Shown here: positions 12,382 to 20,879 of the stretch, piece after piece | Layout of the letters: each line of letters begins with the position of its first letter | How positions within the stretch are numbered: the stretch's first letter is position 1 | Origin: a virus | Reading direction: 5' to 3' (one strand) | DNA: 27,454 nucleotides | Virus record (IMG/VR): IMGVR_UViG_3300017782_000160 | Location: 1-27,454 of that record | Translations under genes and position numbers: made by a program | The notes under the pieces: model-generated | What the model saw: the letters and a program-made list of their open reading frames with translations, nothing else | Database searches by the model: none | What the model was told of the DNA's origin: nothing

Positions 12382-12719
12382 AAAGCGTCATTTTTGAATT
12401 GATCTGTGTCGGCGTGAACAAATGTCTTTGCAATGCCTATCCTTGTGAATCCTGCTTGTATTAAAGCATTGACAATGATCTGTCTTGAACGTGAATCAAC
12501 ACAATGTATGTCACAAGCAACTCCATTCATATGTGAAGAATTTTCTGATCCACCGATCTTCTTGTTGTGTGTGATCGTTCTGAATCCAGAATTGATCTTA
12601 AAAGGTATGTTTGCAATTGATCTTGCTTTGTCAATCTTTTCAAGAAATTCTTCTTTCATATACGCACCAGAATTTTCAAGATCTGGCGAGTCAAATTCTG
12701 ATATGTCAAAGTGTTTCAC
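12369..12719 (-). CDS. M15-family peptidase, probable endolysin
   Basis: A 116-residue zinc peptidase of the M15 type, cutting peptide bonds in peptidoglycan. Motifs: INSGFRTITHNKKIGG (residues 42-57), SSHMNGVACD (61-70, zinc ligands His63 and Asp70) and FVHADTD (100-106, His102). The family size and single-domain form fit a Gram-negative phage endolysin without a cell-wall-binding domain. The start is a GTG overlapping the upstream small membrane gene stop (GTGA). No signal peptide is seen, so release depends on a holin. Confidence 0.9.
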   Translation of the reverse strand: MKHFDISEFDSPDLENSGAYMKEEFLEKIDKARSIANIPFKINSGFRTITHNKKIGGSENSSHMNGVACDIHCVDSRSRQIIVNALIQAGFTRIGIAKTFVHADTDQFKNDALWLY

Positions 12720-12859
12720 TTTTTACGTTTTTTAATAAAGTTAAAAACAGAAATGAAGATTGTGATCAACAAAAGTAAGATCTTCAATGTGACTTCAATT
12801 TCTGTCAAAGATATTGCAAGAACGGTAATGTTCAAAGGTATGATTTCAAGCAGTTTCAT
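12716..12859 (-). CDS. Small membrane protein, candidate second holin or lysis peptide, 47 aa
   Basis: Minus-strand ATG at 12859 to TGA at 12716 encodes 47 residues: MKLLEIIPLNITVLAISL, an acidic-to-hydrophobic middle, then a strong membrane segment KILLLLITIFISVFNF (about 26-41) and a basic tail IKKRKK. It has ATGA/GTGA overlaps with both neighbours, so it is clearly part of the operon. Lying immediately before the endolysin gene, it may be a holin, antiholin or other lysis factor. Confidence 0.65.
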   Translation of the reverse strand: MKLLEIIPLNITVLAISLTEIEVTLKILLLLITIFISVFNFIKKRKK

Positions 12860-12981
12860 TTTTCTAAATTTTCAATGTGTTCAATAATTAATTGTAAAAT
12901 GACAACGACTGATTCATAGTCGCCAGACATCATTGCATCTTCAATGTCAATTTTTAGTTTTTCAATTTCTTCTTTTATCAT
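12856..12981 (-). CDS. Hypothetical helical peptide, 41 aa
   Basis: ATG at 12981 to TGA at 12856 gives a 41-residue acidic helical protein (MIKEEIEKLKIDIEDAMMSG ... LQLIIEHIENLEK). It overlaps the tail gene stop (ATGA) and the next start (ATGA), which is strong operon evidence despite its size. No known domain. Confidence 0.6.
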   Translation of the reverse strand: MIKEEIEKLKIDIEDAMMSGDYESVVVILQLIIEHIENLEK

Positions 12982-13775
12982 AATTTATTTGGCTTTAATA
13001 CAACGGTATATGTGACACGTAAATTTCCTCCAGAATTCGAAACACCTTTGAATGCTGGTAGTAAGATGTCACCTGCTGACAATGGAAATTCTGCTGAAAG
13101 ATCAGTACCGGCGACTGGTCTTTGTGAATATTTTGAATCGGGTCCAGCAGAATTGTCTGCTTCTGCATATGCGACACGTGACATATTAATTGTGTCAAGA
13201 TCATTATAATCCGGTGTTCCGTGAAACAATGCCGCGGCAGATTGATAGTTTCCTACACGATAAAAGATACACTTCAATCCCACAAGTGTACAATCAAAAG
13301 GTATGACAAGTCCTACTGACTGAATTGCTGAAGAAATATTGTTGATCGTTGTACCTTCGTCAGTTGTTACCGTATTCCAAGAATGATTCGAAATACCAGA
13401 AGATGAAAGTGTCGTCCACGTTCTTGCCGCAACTGCTTGACTACTGAAATTCATATACATATGTGAATCTTGCTTGACATATTTCATCATTTCAAGATCT
13501 TCAATCATCACAATCGATCTTTTTGCAATAGGCGTCTTGTTTTGAATCCCAAGTGCTTCAGTTGTCTTGACGTTGATAGGTATCGAAGTTGCTCCGACAG
13601 CCACGTTTGATGTCACTTCTGTTCGATAGACACTATTGTTTCGACCTACGATTTGAATGATGTCGCCAGTTGACAAAGGTATCGCAAGTGCTTCGACACT
13701 GATCGGAGATGAATTGACACCAAGTTCGGCAGTCAATTTTGTTATCGGTTTAAAATTAAATATTCCTACTGCCAT
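12978..13775 (-). CDS. Tail-tip or fibre-like structural protein, 265 aa
   Basis: A Ser/Thr/Asn/Gly-rich, beta-rich protein typical of phage tail-tip or receptor-binding components. The N-terminal 90 residues contain the segment ALAIPLSTGDIIQIVG, a pattern seen in tail proteins that dock to a hub. The C-terminal two thirds (SSSGISNHSWNTV ... PLSAGDILLPAFKG ... YTVVLKPNKL) look like a jelly-roll-type domain. It directly follows the large tail protein with a 1-nt overlap and precedes lysis genes. Host recognition is plausible; the exact role is not determined. Confidence 0.6.
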   Translation of the reverse strand: MAVGIFNFKPITKLTAELGVNSSPISVEALAIPLSTGDIIQIVGRNNSVYRTEVTSNVAVGATSIPINVKTTEALGIQNKTPIAKRSIVMIEDLEMMKYVKQDSHMYMNFSSQAVAARTWTTLSSSGISNHSWNTVTTDEGTTINNISSAIQSVGLVIPFDCTLVGLKCIFYRVGNYQSAAALFHGTPDYNDLDTINMSRVAYAEADNSAGPDSKYSQRPVAGTDLSAEFPLSAGDILLPAFKGVSNSGGNLRVTYTVVLKPNKL

Positions 13776-15799
13776 TAATAAAAATCATTTGGTGTGTACG
13801 TTACTATTTCAAGAAGTGACGTATCGTTTGTGATTGCAGTGACATCAATTTTTGTCTGATAATATTCGCCACTGATTTCATCTTTGTTTGCTATAAATTT
13901 ATAACCATTCATTGTCATTGTCGGATCTCCAGAAAAAGTCTTGTCAACAATACAAGCTAAAGGTGTAAAACTATAAGTCATATCACGAATGACAAAATTG
14001 TATTCCCTTAAATTTGTGAAGTCACGTTGTCCGACATAGTTTTGTTCCGTCAATATTTGTGTGATACGATCTTGTGTTCCTGTTTGCCAGGCTTGCCAGT
14101 TTTCTTCAATTGTATTCAACCAAGATGATCCGTTGTTGATTCTTATTCTTCCCCAACTTGGCGAAGCAGTTGTCGGACCGTCACCAATTCGCAAATTACC
14201 AAGATCCATTTCCTCGTTTGCATCTGAATTGTCGTCTTGCGTTACGAAGACACGTTCGAAAGGAGTATTTCCGTCAGTCGTGTATTGAATCAGTGAAGGA
14301 TATGACGCAGTGTTTGCCATAATTTGTACGTCATAAACTGATGTACCTTGTGGATCTCCGTCAGTTGTATATGTATTACCTTGAACAAAAGACGCAAAGT
14401 ATTCGACTTCGTCAGACACTGGAAGATCAGAAGTGATCATTGATACCTGTTGATAGCACCAATTGTCTATGTCATTTCCTTCGGTGTACGCATATTGATA
14501 CATATTGACTGCAATAACCTTGACGCACGATGTTTGTGTTGTTGTCCATTCGCCATTTGCTTCATCCCAATAATATGTACCGACTTTGATCATATATATT
14601 AAATGTACGTAGTCCATAAATGAATCCCAATTTGTTCCGGATCCAGAAACTCTTTTCAGTCTTGTACGATGATTGACTTGAATATATGCACCGCCACTTG
14701 CTTCGACATATCCCAAGTCAATCAAATTAGATTCCATATCAGCGTTTGACACAAAGTCTGAAAGATCTTGACTTGCTGAATAAAGACCATCGTCAGCCCA
14801 ATTTGAATATACTGCACGTGTCTTCTTTAATGGTGGATAGTATGTTTGACTACCTCCAGCAAGTTTGATCAAAGGTTCACTATCTCCTACCTTACCAAGA
14901 TCAAATATGATGTTTTGATACGCATAAGTTCCACTTCCTAATTCTCCTCCAGTTTTTGACATTCTACGATAGTACCATTTTGACAAATCATTTCTCCACA
15001 TATCGTGATGCACCACATAGAAAAAACCATTTGCTTGAAAGATACGACATCCAAAGGCTTCAAGAATACTTTTCAAAGTGTCGTATGCTGAAATTGATTC
15101 TGTCTTCACTGGATCTCCTTCGTCATATTCTATGTCACGAAATGCGTTTGGATAAAGTGCTGATCTTTCCCAAGGTGAATTTGATGAAGCAGGTGCAGGC
15201 ATAGTGTCTTCATACCAGTGCGTCATATCATACCACATTGTGCTTGTTGAATAAAAGTCTTGAACACCACCAAGATAATGTTCCAGCATATTTGAAACAA
15301 TGTGTCTGATCGTGTATAATCCATTGACATTTCCGTTCGTACCATTGTACACGTCACGATCAAAAGGAATGTCTTTCATTAATGCTAAACCACAAGACGC
15401 TTTGATCTTTGCAAGACTCGGTGCAGACTCGTCTGGTAGTGTCATTATATCAGCAGTTATCACACCATACCAAAAAGCAGAATATGAACCTCCTGAATTT
15501 GTACTTCTTTCAACACTTATTTTGAAACGTCCTTGATCTGATGTCTGCAAATTGTCAATGAATTGTTTTGCCGTACCTGTCAATCCGTAATACATACCGA
15601 CTTCAAGCGTTGATTCTTTCATCGTGTCGTATCGTTCTTTTCCTTTTCCTTTGTATGTTAATGTAAATCCGTTTGAATCTACGGTAAAAGGTATTTCTGA
15701 ATTTCCAAGTGCGTTTGTCGAATCATATATCTTGATGCGATACTGAATACCAAAGTCACTTTTGAATTCACTTTTCAATGCTGTTGTACCTAATGCCAT
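13775..15799 (-). CDS. Large tail-tip (hub/distal tail-like) protein, 674 aa
   Basis: This 674-residue protein follows the tape measure gene with a 1-nt overlap, the position of distal tail and tail-hub proteins in siphoviruses. The N-terminus (FGIQYRIKIYDSTNALG, residues 17-33) and the middle (YDTLKSILEAFGCRIFQAN with a following VVHHDMW strand) resemble tail-associated proteins of Bacteroidetes phages. Composition is rich in Tyr, Trp, Ser and Gly. No enzymatic motif was seen. Confidence is good for a tail structural role, low for the exact component. Confidence 0.65.
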   Translation of the reverse strand: MALGTTALKSEFKSDFGIQYRIKIYDSTNALGNSEIPFTVDSNGFTLTYKGKGKERYDTMKESTLEVGMYYGLTGTAKQFIDNLQTSDQGRFKISVERSTNSGGSYSAFWYGVITADIMTLPDESAPSLAKIKASCGLALMKDIPFDRDVYNGTNGNVNGLYTIRHIVSNMLEHYLGGVQDFYSTSTMWYDMTHWYEDTMPAPASSNSPWERSALYPNAFRDIEYDEGDPVKTESISAYDTLKSILEAFGCRIFQANGFFYVVHHDMWRNDLSKWYYRRMSKTGGELGSGTYAYQNIIFDLGKVGDSEPLIKLAGGSQTYYPPLKKTRAVYSNWADDGLYSASQDLSDFVSNADMESNLIDLGYVEASGGAYIQVNHRTRLKRVSGSGTNWDSFMDYVHLIYMIKVGTYYWDEANGEWTTTQTSCVKVIAVNMYQYAYTEGNDIDNWCYQQVSMITSDLPVSDEVEYFASFVQGNTYTTDGDPQGTSVYDVQIMANTASYPSLIQYTTDGNTPFERVFVTQDDNSDANEEMDLGNLRIGDGPTTASPSWGRIRINNGSSWLNTIEENWQAWQTGTQDRITQILTEQNYVGQRDFTNLREYNFVIRDMTYSFTPLACIVDKTFSGDPTMTMNGYKFIANKDEISGEYYQTKIDVTAITNDTSLLEIVTYTPNDFY

Positions 15800-18339
15800 T
15801 ACCTCGCTTGTATTTTTTCTTGTCGTTTATTAGTCAAATAAATATCTTCTCCACTGATCACACCTTCAACAATGATTTTCTGTGCTTGACCACCAAGCAT
15901 ACCATTCAATTTTGAAAGTGGTGCGATGACTTCTGGATCGGCAGACGCTCCGACATTATCACCGACAAGTGCCGCAGTTGGACCGAATGCAAGACCACCT
16001 TCTGCTAATGCTGGTAAAGGTGCTGATTGAATCGTTGCGATCTGTGCCGCACCCATCACACCCATTCCGATTGCTACCGGAATATTAAAAGGTGCAGGAA
16101 TACTTGCAAGTGCATTTGTCACTGCGGTTGCAGTGTTGACGATCGCATTCATTATTTGAAATTTCTTATTCGCTTTTGCTTGACGCAATTGAATCGCTTT
16201 TCTTTTTTTGTCTGCATCTTGTTCAATCGTTGCGATCTTGTCTGCCTTTTGTTGTTCTGACAAATTTGAATTTTCTACACTTTCAATTTGTTTCTGTGTT
16301 TCAAGATCAAGATTTGCAAATTCATTTGCGAAGCGTTGATCAGACACGGCTTGCATCTGTCCAGTCATTTCACTAAACACACCCGCTACGTTTTGAATCT
16401 TGTCACTTGTCGTTTCTCCCCATTCTGACCAGCCTTTCTTCATCTTGTCAAGAACAGATTCATTCTTTGTTTCTACATCATCAAGAAAAGAAAGATCCAT
16501 TTGTTCTGGACCCATCATACCACCACCAGAATCAGTTGTTGTTGTTGAATCGTCTGTTGTACCAACAGATCCACCACCCAAGAATCCTTTGATCTTATCG
16601 CCCAAAGTTTTGATCTTATCAACTGCACCATCAACTTGATTTTGCACGTCTTCTTCTGAAATGTATTCGATCGGATCAGCGTTCATTGTGTTGTCGTATG
16701 CCGTCTTCATATTTGTTGCAATTTCTTCTCCAAGAATTGCACCTTCTTCTGCAATGACTTTTCCGATACCTTTGTATCCGTCAATCGTTGCGTCTGCAAA
16801 TTCTTTTGCACCTTCTTTGATACCTTCACCATCAAATTTCAATGCCGCGGCGATAACTTTCCCAACTGCCTTGAATTGTTTGATCCAAGCACCAATGACT
16901 TCTTTTGCGATACCCATCATTGAATTGAAGATGAATTTCACTTCTGCCCAAAGATTCTTAAATACCATAATTATCAATTGAACACCTGCACGAAAGATCA
17001 TTGAATTGTTGTACAAGTCGATGAAATAGTTGACGATCTTCACAATCAATGACTTGACATAATCCCAATTTTTGTATATTAATATACCACCGGCAACAAG
17101 TGCCGCGATCACTAATCCTACCGGTGTGAATAATGCTCCAAAGGCTACCGTCAATTTACCTACTATCATTAAGATCGGTCCAATCGCCATTGCTACAAGT
17201 CCAATCCCAACAATGATCTTCTTTGTACCACCTTCAAGATTCTGAAATGCAGACAAGAATTGTCTAAACCCATTTACAAGTTTTAACACAACGGGCATCA
17301 ATATTTTTCCGATTTCAATTCCAGCGTTCTGAAGATCAACAAAAGACTTCTTCAATTGTTGTCCAGCAGTCTGATCCAAGATCTTCATACCAGCATCGAC
17401 ATTTCCTTGACTATTATTCATCCCGTCAAGTACTTCTGCATATGTTTCTGCTTGAAGTCCCATTGTCGCAAGTGCACCGGTTACTGCTTTGCTACTGCCG
17501 AACATATTCATCAATGCTTCATTGTTTCCTTCTAAATTTTGAAACAAGAATTGAAGTGTTCCCATCAACGATTCGTCCATCATTGATCCAAGTTCGTCAG
17601 TTGACAAACCCATTTGATCAAGAATTTCTTTTTGTTTTTCTGAAGGCTTCAGAAGTGACATCATCAAAGTTTTCATTGATGTCAACGTACCTGCGGCATC
17701 ACCAGAAAGTTTTGACATCGTTGCTGAAGCGGCACCAAGTTCTTCCATCGACACACCTGCCGCGGCTGCCACTGGTATGACTGATCCAAGTTTGTCCATA
17801 AATTGACCAGCGTCAAATTTACCTTGTTTCAATGTTTCGTGAAGAAGATCACCTGCACGTGCGGCAGTCATATTTTCGTCTGCGTATGCAGTCATCACAG
17901 AAGTCAATGCGTTTGCGATTGAGTCCATTTCACCCATTCCCATCGCACCTGCTTTTGCAGACACCGTCAAGGCATCAATTGCTTCTTGTCCAGAAAGTCC
18001 TGCTGAAGTAATAAAGAACAATCCGTCTGCAAGATCTTTTTGGGCGACTGCCGTCTGTGATGATATTGAAGCGACTGCGTTTGAATAGACTTGCATTTCG
18101 CTTGCCGTAGCTCCAACAAGTGTTTGAATTTTAGTCATTGACGTTTCAAAGTCAACTGCTAATTTTACAGAAGCAACTGCAATGGCTCCAAGTGGTGCAG
18201 TGACATTTGTCGTCATAGATGATCCGACACGTTGCATCTTTTTTCCGAATCTTGTCAGACTCTTGTTGACTCTTTTTAAACCTTTTTGAAAGTTCAAATC
18301 ATTCAAGCCAACCATTATATTCAAAGACTTCTTTCCCAC
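15799..18339 (-). CDS. Tail tape measure protein, 846 aa
   Basis: The longest ORF in the window. It sets tail length and helps DNA entry. Residues about 70-330 match the TP901-type tape measure region (AVDFETSMTKIQTLVG; repeated ASAT/MSKLSGDAAG segments). Hydrophobic stretches at about 375-430 (KIIVGIGLVAMAIGPILMI and further) are typical membrane-active segments. The C-terminus has a coiled coil with NKKFQIMNAIVNTATAVTNA and the common ending ALAEGGLAFGPTAALVGD. The first available start after an upstream stop is a GTG at 18339; an ATG at 18315 is the alternative. The 125 nt before it hold no convincing gene. Confidence 0.92.
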   Translation of the reverse strand: MGKKSLNIMVGLNDLNFQKGLKRVNKSLTRFGKKMQRVGSSMTTNVTAPLGAIAVASVKLAVDFETSMTKIQTLVGATASEMQVYSNAVASISSQTAVAQKDLADGLFFITSAGLSGQEAIDALTVSAKAGAMGMGEMDSIANALTSVMTAYADENMTAARAGDLLHETLKQGKFDAGQFMDKLGSVIPVAAAAGVSMEELGAASATMSKLSGDAAGTLTSMKTLMMSLLKPSEKQKEILDQMGLSTDELGSMMDESLMGTLQFLFQNLEGNNEALMNMFGSSKAVTGALATMGLQAETYAEVLDGMNNSQGNVDAGMKILDQTAGQQLKKSFVDLQNAGIEIGKILMPVVLKLVNGFRQFLSAFQNLEGGTKKIIVGIGLVAMAIGPILMIVGKLTVAFGALFTPVGLVIAALVAGGILIYKNWDYVKSLIVKIVNYFIDLYNNSMIFRAGVQLIIMVFKNLWAEVKFIFNSMMGIAKEVIGAWIKQFKAVGKVIAAALKFDGEGIKEGAKEFADATIDGYKGIGKVIAEEGAILGEEIATNMKTAYDNTMNADPIEYISEEDVQNQVDGAVDKIKTLGDKIKGFLGGGSVGTTDDSTTTTDSGGGMMGPEQMDLSFLDDVETKNESVLDKMKKGWSEWGETTSDKIQNVAGVFSEMTGQMQAVSDQRFANEFANLDLETQKQIESVENSNLSEQQKADKIATIEQDADKKRKAIQLRQAKANKKFQIMNAIVNTATAVTNALASIPAPFNIPVAIGMGVMGAAQIATIQSAPLPALAEGGLAFGPTAALVGDNVGASADPEVIAPLSKLNGMLGGQAQKIIVEGVISGEDIYLTNKRQEKIQAR

Positions 18340-18464
18340 TTTTATTTGATTTTATTTGTTTTTATCAATTCTTTATATAAGCCGGTTTTTATACGTTTTA
18401 AGCGACTTTGTCTGTTCTGTCATATGCTGATATCAAAAAGTCAAGATCTTGCAATTGCCGAAAA

Positions 18465-18878
18465 TTACTTGGGAAGATTTTTTGCGTTATTGTTGAAAAA
18501 TAATTCTTCAAATTTTACTTGTTTTTTATCTTTCTTTTTATTAGCAAGTGCAATCTTTTCGTATTTTTTACGTGTAAATTCAGCAACTTTTCTTTTCTTT
18601 TCAATGTCAATTTCTGACTTTGTTTTGCCATCAATCGGCAAGTGCATAATGTCTTTGGGCGACATATTTGATCCTTTTTTCAAGTGCGGTTTAATTACAT
18701 AAAGACACATTGTTCTTGTCATATTCCATTGATGAATTTGTTCATCTTCAATACTTTCAAGATATCCTTTTTGTGTCAATAAGAATTGACGCATTGTCAT
18801 TTCCCAAAAAACATCCGGTTGAATTTTCATTCTTCCGTATGCGTATGCTTCAATCGTTTCCCAGTTTACTTCTTCACT
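18465..18878 (-). CDS. Tail assembly chaperone, T-like frameshift extension
   Basis: The -1 frame remains open from 18878 through SEEVNWETIEAYAYGR into an ATG-starting stretch at 18830 (MKIQPDVFWEMTMRQFLL), ending at 18465. The P-x-x-F-W-x-M-T motif is characteristic of the T part of gpG/gpGT-type tail chaperones. The fused product would be about 248 residues (111 from the first frame plus 137). Residues 85-121 of the ATG form are lysine-rich. Independent initiation at 18830 is the alternative. It precedes the tape measure gene, whose protein these chaperones bind during tail assembly. Confidence 0.75.
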   Translation of the reverse strand, partial: SEEVNWETIEAYAYGRMKIQPDVFWEMTMRQFLLTQKGYLESIEDEQIHQWNMTRTMCLYVIKPHLKKGSNMSPKDIMHLPIDGKTKSEIDIEKKRKVAEFTRKKYEKIALANKKKDKKQVKFEELFFNNNAKNLPK

Positions 18879-19210
18879 TTTTTGGGACTCGATGTCCCTT
18901 GATCGTTTCCCGATCCCGTAGTGTTGAATTGTTCTGCGAATATATTCATCGCTTCAGACAAGATGTTTATGTCGTCATCAAGCCAGTCAGATATGTCTTC
19001 AATTGTGAAGTTGTATTCTTTTCCTGCTTTGCGATGTCCGTCTTTCAAACCTGCATTGATCAAGTGAACAGAATCGTCAAGTGATAAGTCTTGTCCAAGT
19101 TTTGAAAGATCATTCAAATTTTTGTTTGTTGCCTTGCAAAAAAGACGGAGTGCGTTCATTCCGAATCTGATGGGCATTTGTTGTTTGTTGATTGTGATTA
19201 ATTCGTACAT
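18866..19210 (-). CDS. Tail assembly chaperone, G-like
   Basis: This 114-residue protein sits between the major tail protein and the tape measure gene, the standard position of the gpG-type chaperone. It is helical (MNALRLFCKATNKNLNDLSK, then EDISDWLDDDINILSEAMNIF) with a Ser/Thr/Gly-rich tail, ending in a lysine cluster. The end of the reading frame carries CCCAAAAAAG, a likely slippery stretch. Excess free G over the frameshifted GT form is the usual arrangement. Confidence 0.8.
   Translation of the reverse strand: MYELITINKQQMPIRFGMNALRLFCKATNKNLNDLSKLGQDLSLDDSVHLINAGLKDGHRKAGKEYNFTIEDISDWLDDDINILSEAMNIFAEQFNTTGSGNDQGTSSPKKVKK
18877..18886 (-). promoter_or_regulatory. Predicted -1 ribosomal frameshift site
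   Basis: On the minus strand the run CCCAAAAAAG occurs four codons before the stop of the G-like frame (zero-frame codons CCC AAA AAA GTG). Slipping back one base on the A run gives AGT GAA GAA ... and joins the open T-like frame. It contains A-AAA-AAG as a string but in a different phase from the classical heptamer, so the exact slip is uncertain. Confidence 0.6.
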
Positions 19211-19240
19211 TTTTTTTGTTGATTAGTTTTAAAGTTGAAT

Positions 19241-19264
19241 GGGACAAGGACCGAAGTCCAAGCC
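19241..19264 (-). promoter_or_regulatory. UUCG-capped hairpin after major tail gene
   Basis: On the minus strand GGAC-TTCG-GTCC forms a stable tetraloop hairpin, extended by GGG/CCC pairs across a small internal loop. It lies 17 nt after the major tail protein stop and lacks a T-run, so it may stabilise the 3' end of the abundant tail mRNA or mark a processing site rather than terminate. Confidence 0.55.
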
Positions 19265-19280
19265 CAATCAACAGAATGAT

Positions 19281-19685
19281 TTATCCAATAGTCACTTGAC
19301 CAGTCATTTCAAATGTCGCTGAAAAAGTCGAAGAATCTTCAACTCCAGAATCAACAGACACAGAAGTGCAATATCCGGTTCCTTGATAGTGATTGTCATC
19401 TGCGTTTGCAGTTGCCCATTTGATTGTCAATGCAGTACGTGCCACCCACGCCGTGACTAATTCTTCAAATCCGTTTGCCGCATCAAAGGCAGTCATTCCT
19501 TCGCATTCTATTGAAAACGATCTTTGACCTTCAAGAATTTCTCTGTAACCAGCGGAGTCTTTAGTTGATGCGTCACGTGTTTCCATAGAAAAAGAAATTG
19601 ACGCTGACGTTGAATGTGTGATTGCGGTACCACCTGTATAAACAAGTATATTTGTACCATTAATAATTCCAGCAGTTTCTGCCAT
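19281..19685 (-). CDS. Major tail tube protein
   Basis: A 134-residue beta-rich protein in the position of the tail tube subunit. It shows the common tube pattern: an N-terminal NGTNILVYTGGTAI strand pair (residues 9-22), SISFSMETRDASTKDSAG (28-45) and a repeated strand hairpin with GYREILEGQRSFSIECEG, ending STFSATFEMTGQVTIG. This 'T-K-D-S-g-y-r-E...G..sfs' signature is that of TP901-1-like major tail proteins. High expression is expected, consistent with the stable hairpin right after the stop. Confidence 0.88.
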   Translation of the reverse strand: MAETAGIINGTNILVYTGGTAITHSTSASISFSMETRDASTKDSAGYREILEGQRSFSIECEGMTAFDAANGFEELVTAWVARTALTIKWATANADDNHYQGTGYCTSVSVDSGVEDSSTFSATFEMTGQVTIG

Positions 19686-19705
19686 AGTTGTAAAATTTTA
19701 AAATG

Positions 19706-19864
19706 TTATAGTTTCGGTTTATCTTTTTTGACTTCTTTCTTTTCTTCAAAAAGTCCTTTCTTTTCAAGTTTTTCAAATAGTTCTTGATCTATATTAATAA
19801 TGGTACCCGCTTTGACCGTTTTCAGTCCGTTGCGTTTCCAATCTTTTTTTAATTCTATTTTCAT
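19706..19864 (-). CDS. Small lysine-rich protein between tail genes, 52 aa
   Basis: ATG at 19864 to TAA at 19706 encodes 52 residues: MKIELKKDWKRNGLKTVKAG, then TIINIDQELFEKLEKKGLFEE and a very basic end. The pattern 'L-K-x-V-x-A-G-T-x-I-x-I-D' with a following helix is frequent in small proteins beside head-tail genes of HK97-like phages. It fills an otherwise empty 190-nt space. No function is known; a minor virion or chaperone role is possible. Confidence 0.65.
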   Translation of the reverse strand: MKIELKKDWKRNGLKTVKAGTIINIDQELFEKLEKKGLFEEKKEVKKDKPKL

Positions 19865-19875
19865 AATTTATTGAT

Positions 19876-20319
19876 TTAGATTCTTCTTTGTCTGACTTGG
19901 AAGTTCATATATGAAACAAACAAGCCTTGTTCGTCATAGTCATCAATATAATCTTGACGATCGTCTTGAAAACTGATTGATTGAATTCTGTTCGTGTATG
20001 CACCGGTCGGTGGATATATTCCTTCAGCGACATAGTCAAGTGTCGCACGTACGTCTTTTTGTGCCAAGATCATTTCTTCGTATGAAGTATGAAACATTGA
20101 AAGTTGTACTTGTGTCACATCGAGTTTTGAATATCCCGTTGCACCTTTTGTGTTTGTCGGTTCTGTTGATGTTATTGTGTACACGATCATCGGATACGTT
20201 GTCGTGTTGTAATTTGTGACGCTTGGATATATACGTGTCCCATACACGTTTGTCACTTCTGTATTCTGTGTCAAAAGATAGTAAATCGCTGATCCCGTTT
20301 GTCCGCTAAAGTCTGGCAT
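19876..20319 (-). CDS. Tail completion protein (DUF3168-like)
   Basis: A 147-residue protein matching the DUF3168/gp17-like tail terminator group. It has an N-terminal helix ending in L-T-Q-N-x-x-V-T-N-VYGTRIYPS (residues 12-29), the PMIVYTITSTEP strand (43-54), a VQLSMFHTSYEEMILAQKDVRATLD helix region, and a basic end. It caps the tail tube at the head side. It is 3 nt past the preceding connector gene. Confidence 0.8.
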   Translation of the reverse strand: MPDFSGQTGSAIYYLLTQNTEVTNVYGTRIYPSVTNYNTTTYPMIVYTITSTEPTNTKGATGYSKLDVTQVQLSMFHTSYEEMILAQKDVRATLDYVAEGIYPPTGAYTNRIQSISFQDDRQDYIDDYDEQGLFVSYMNFQVRQRRI

Positions 20320-20321
20320 AT

Positions 20322-20879
20322 CTATTTAATTTCAAATCCTTGTTTTTTTGCACCTTTCTTAATTTCAGCAAAGATCTTATTGTACAAGTCATTCATTACC
20401 TGTTCTCCTTTCGATGAAGCGACTTGTGGCAACAATCCAAGCCCAGCCTTCAATGTGTGACCAAATGCTTTAAAACCATATTCTAAATAGTAAAAATAGA
20501 ATCCCGATTGTTTCTTCTTCCAATTGTCACGTGCTTCTGCATTTGCTTTCATTTCTGCACGTGTCGATGTTTTCTTGTCATTGAATTTTTTCGGTGGCTT
20601 TACTTTCGGACCAACATATGCGACTGGTCGTCCACCATCGTCTTTCTTTTTTGCTCTGAAGATCTTGATTGACTTTGCAAGTTTTCCTGTTGCTTTTTCT
20701 GACGTGTTTTGTTTTATAGCAGAAGACAAACCATCAACCAAAGGCTTTGCCGCTTTCTTCATACCATTAAAAATTGCAGTGTTTTGTTTTGAAGTTTTCG
20801 GAAAAACTTTTTCAAGACTTTTTCTGATGTCTTGCAATGTCTTTTGATCAAGTTGAAATTCTGCGTCTTTCTTTGCCAT
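20322..20879 (-). CDS. HK97 gp10-like neck/tail component
   Basis: A 185-residue, strongly basic protein in the head-tail joining block. The N-terminal helix (AEFQLDQKTLQDIRKSLEK), the ATGKLAKSIKIFRAKKKDDGG segment and the following FYFYYLEYGFKAFGHTL stretch fit the HK97-gp10-like family (tail completion or neck). The C-terminus is lysine-rich. It overlaps its upstream neighbour by 1 nt. Confidence 0.7.
   Translation of the reverse strand: MAKKDAEFQLDQKTLQDIRKSLEKVFPKTSKQNTAIFNGMKKAAKPLVDGLSSAIKQNTSEKATGKLAKSIKIFRAKKKDDGGRPVAYVGPKVKPPKKFNDKKTSTRAEMKANAEARDNWKKKQSGFYFYYLEYGFKAFGHTLKAGLGLLPQVASSKGEQVMNDLYNKIFAEIKKGAKKQGFEIK

Noticed and set aside
14956-15536. Plus-strand ORFs across the late region
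   Set aside because: They lie wholly inside well-supported minus-strand genes with recognisable protein families, lack motifs and have unusual composition. They are antisense shadows.
18373-18423. 16-residue micro-ORF between tail chaperone and tape measure genes
   Set aside because: It starts with ATG and ends with TAA but is too short, has no overlap with neighbours and no conserved feature; the 125-nt gap is left as probable untranslated leader.
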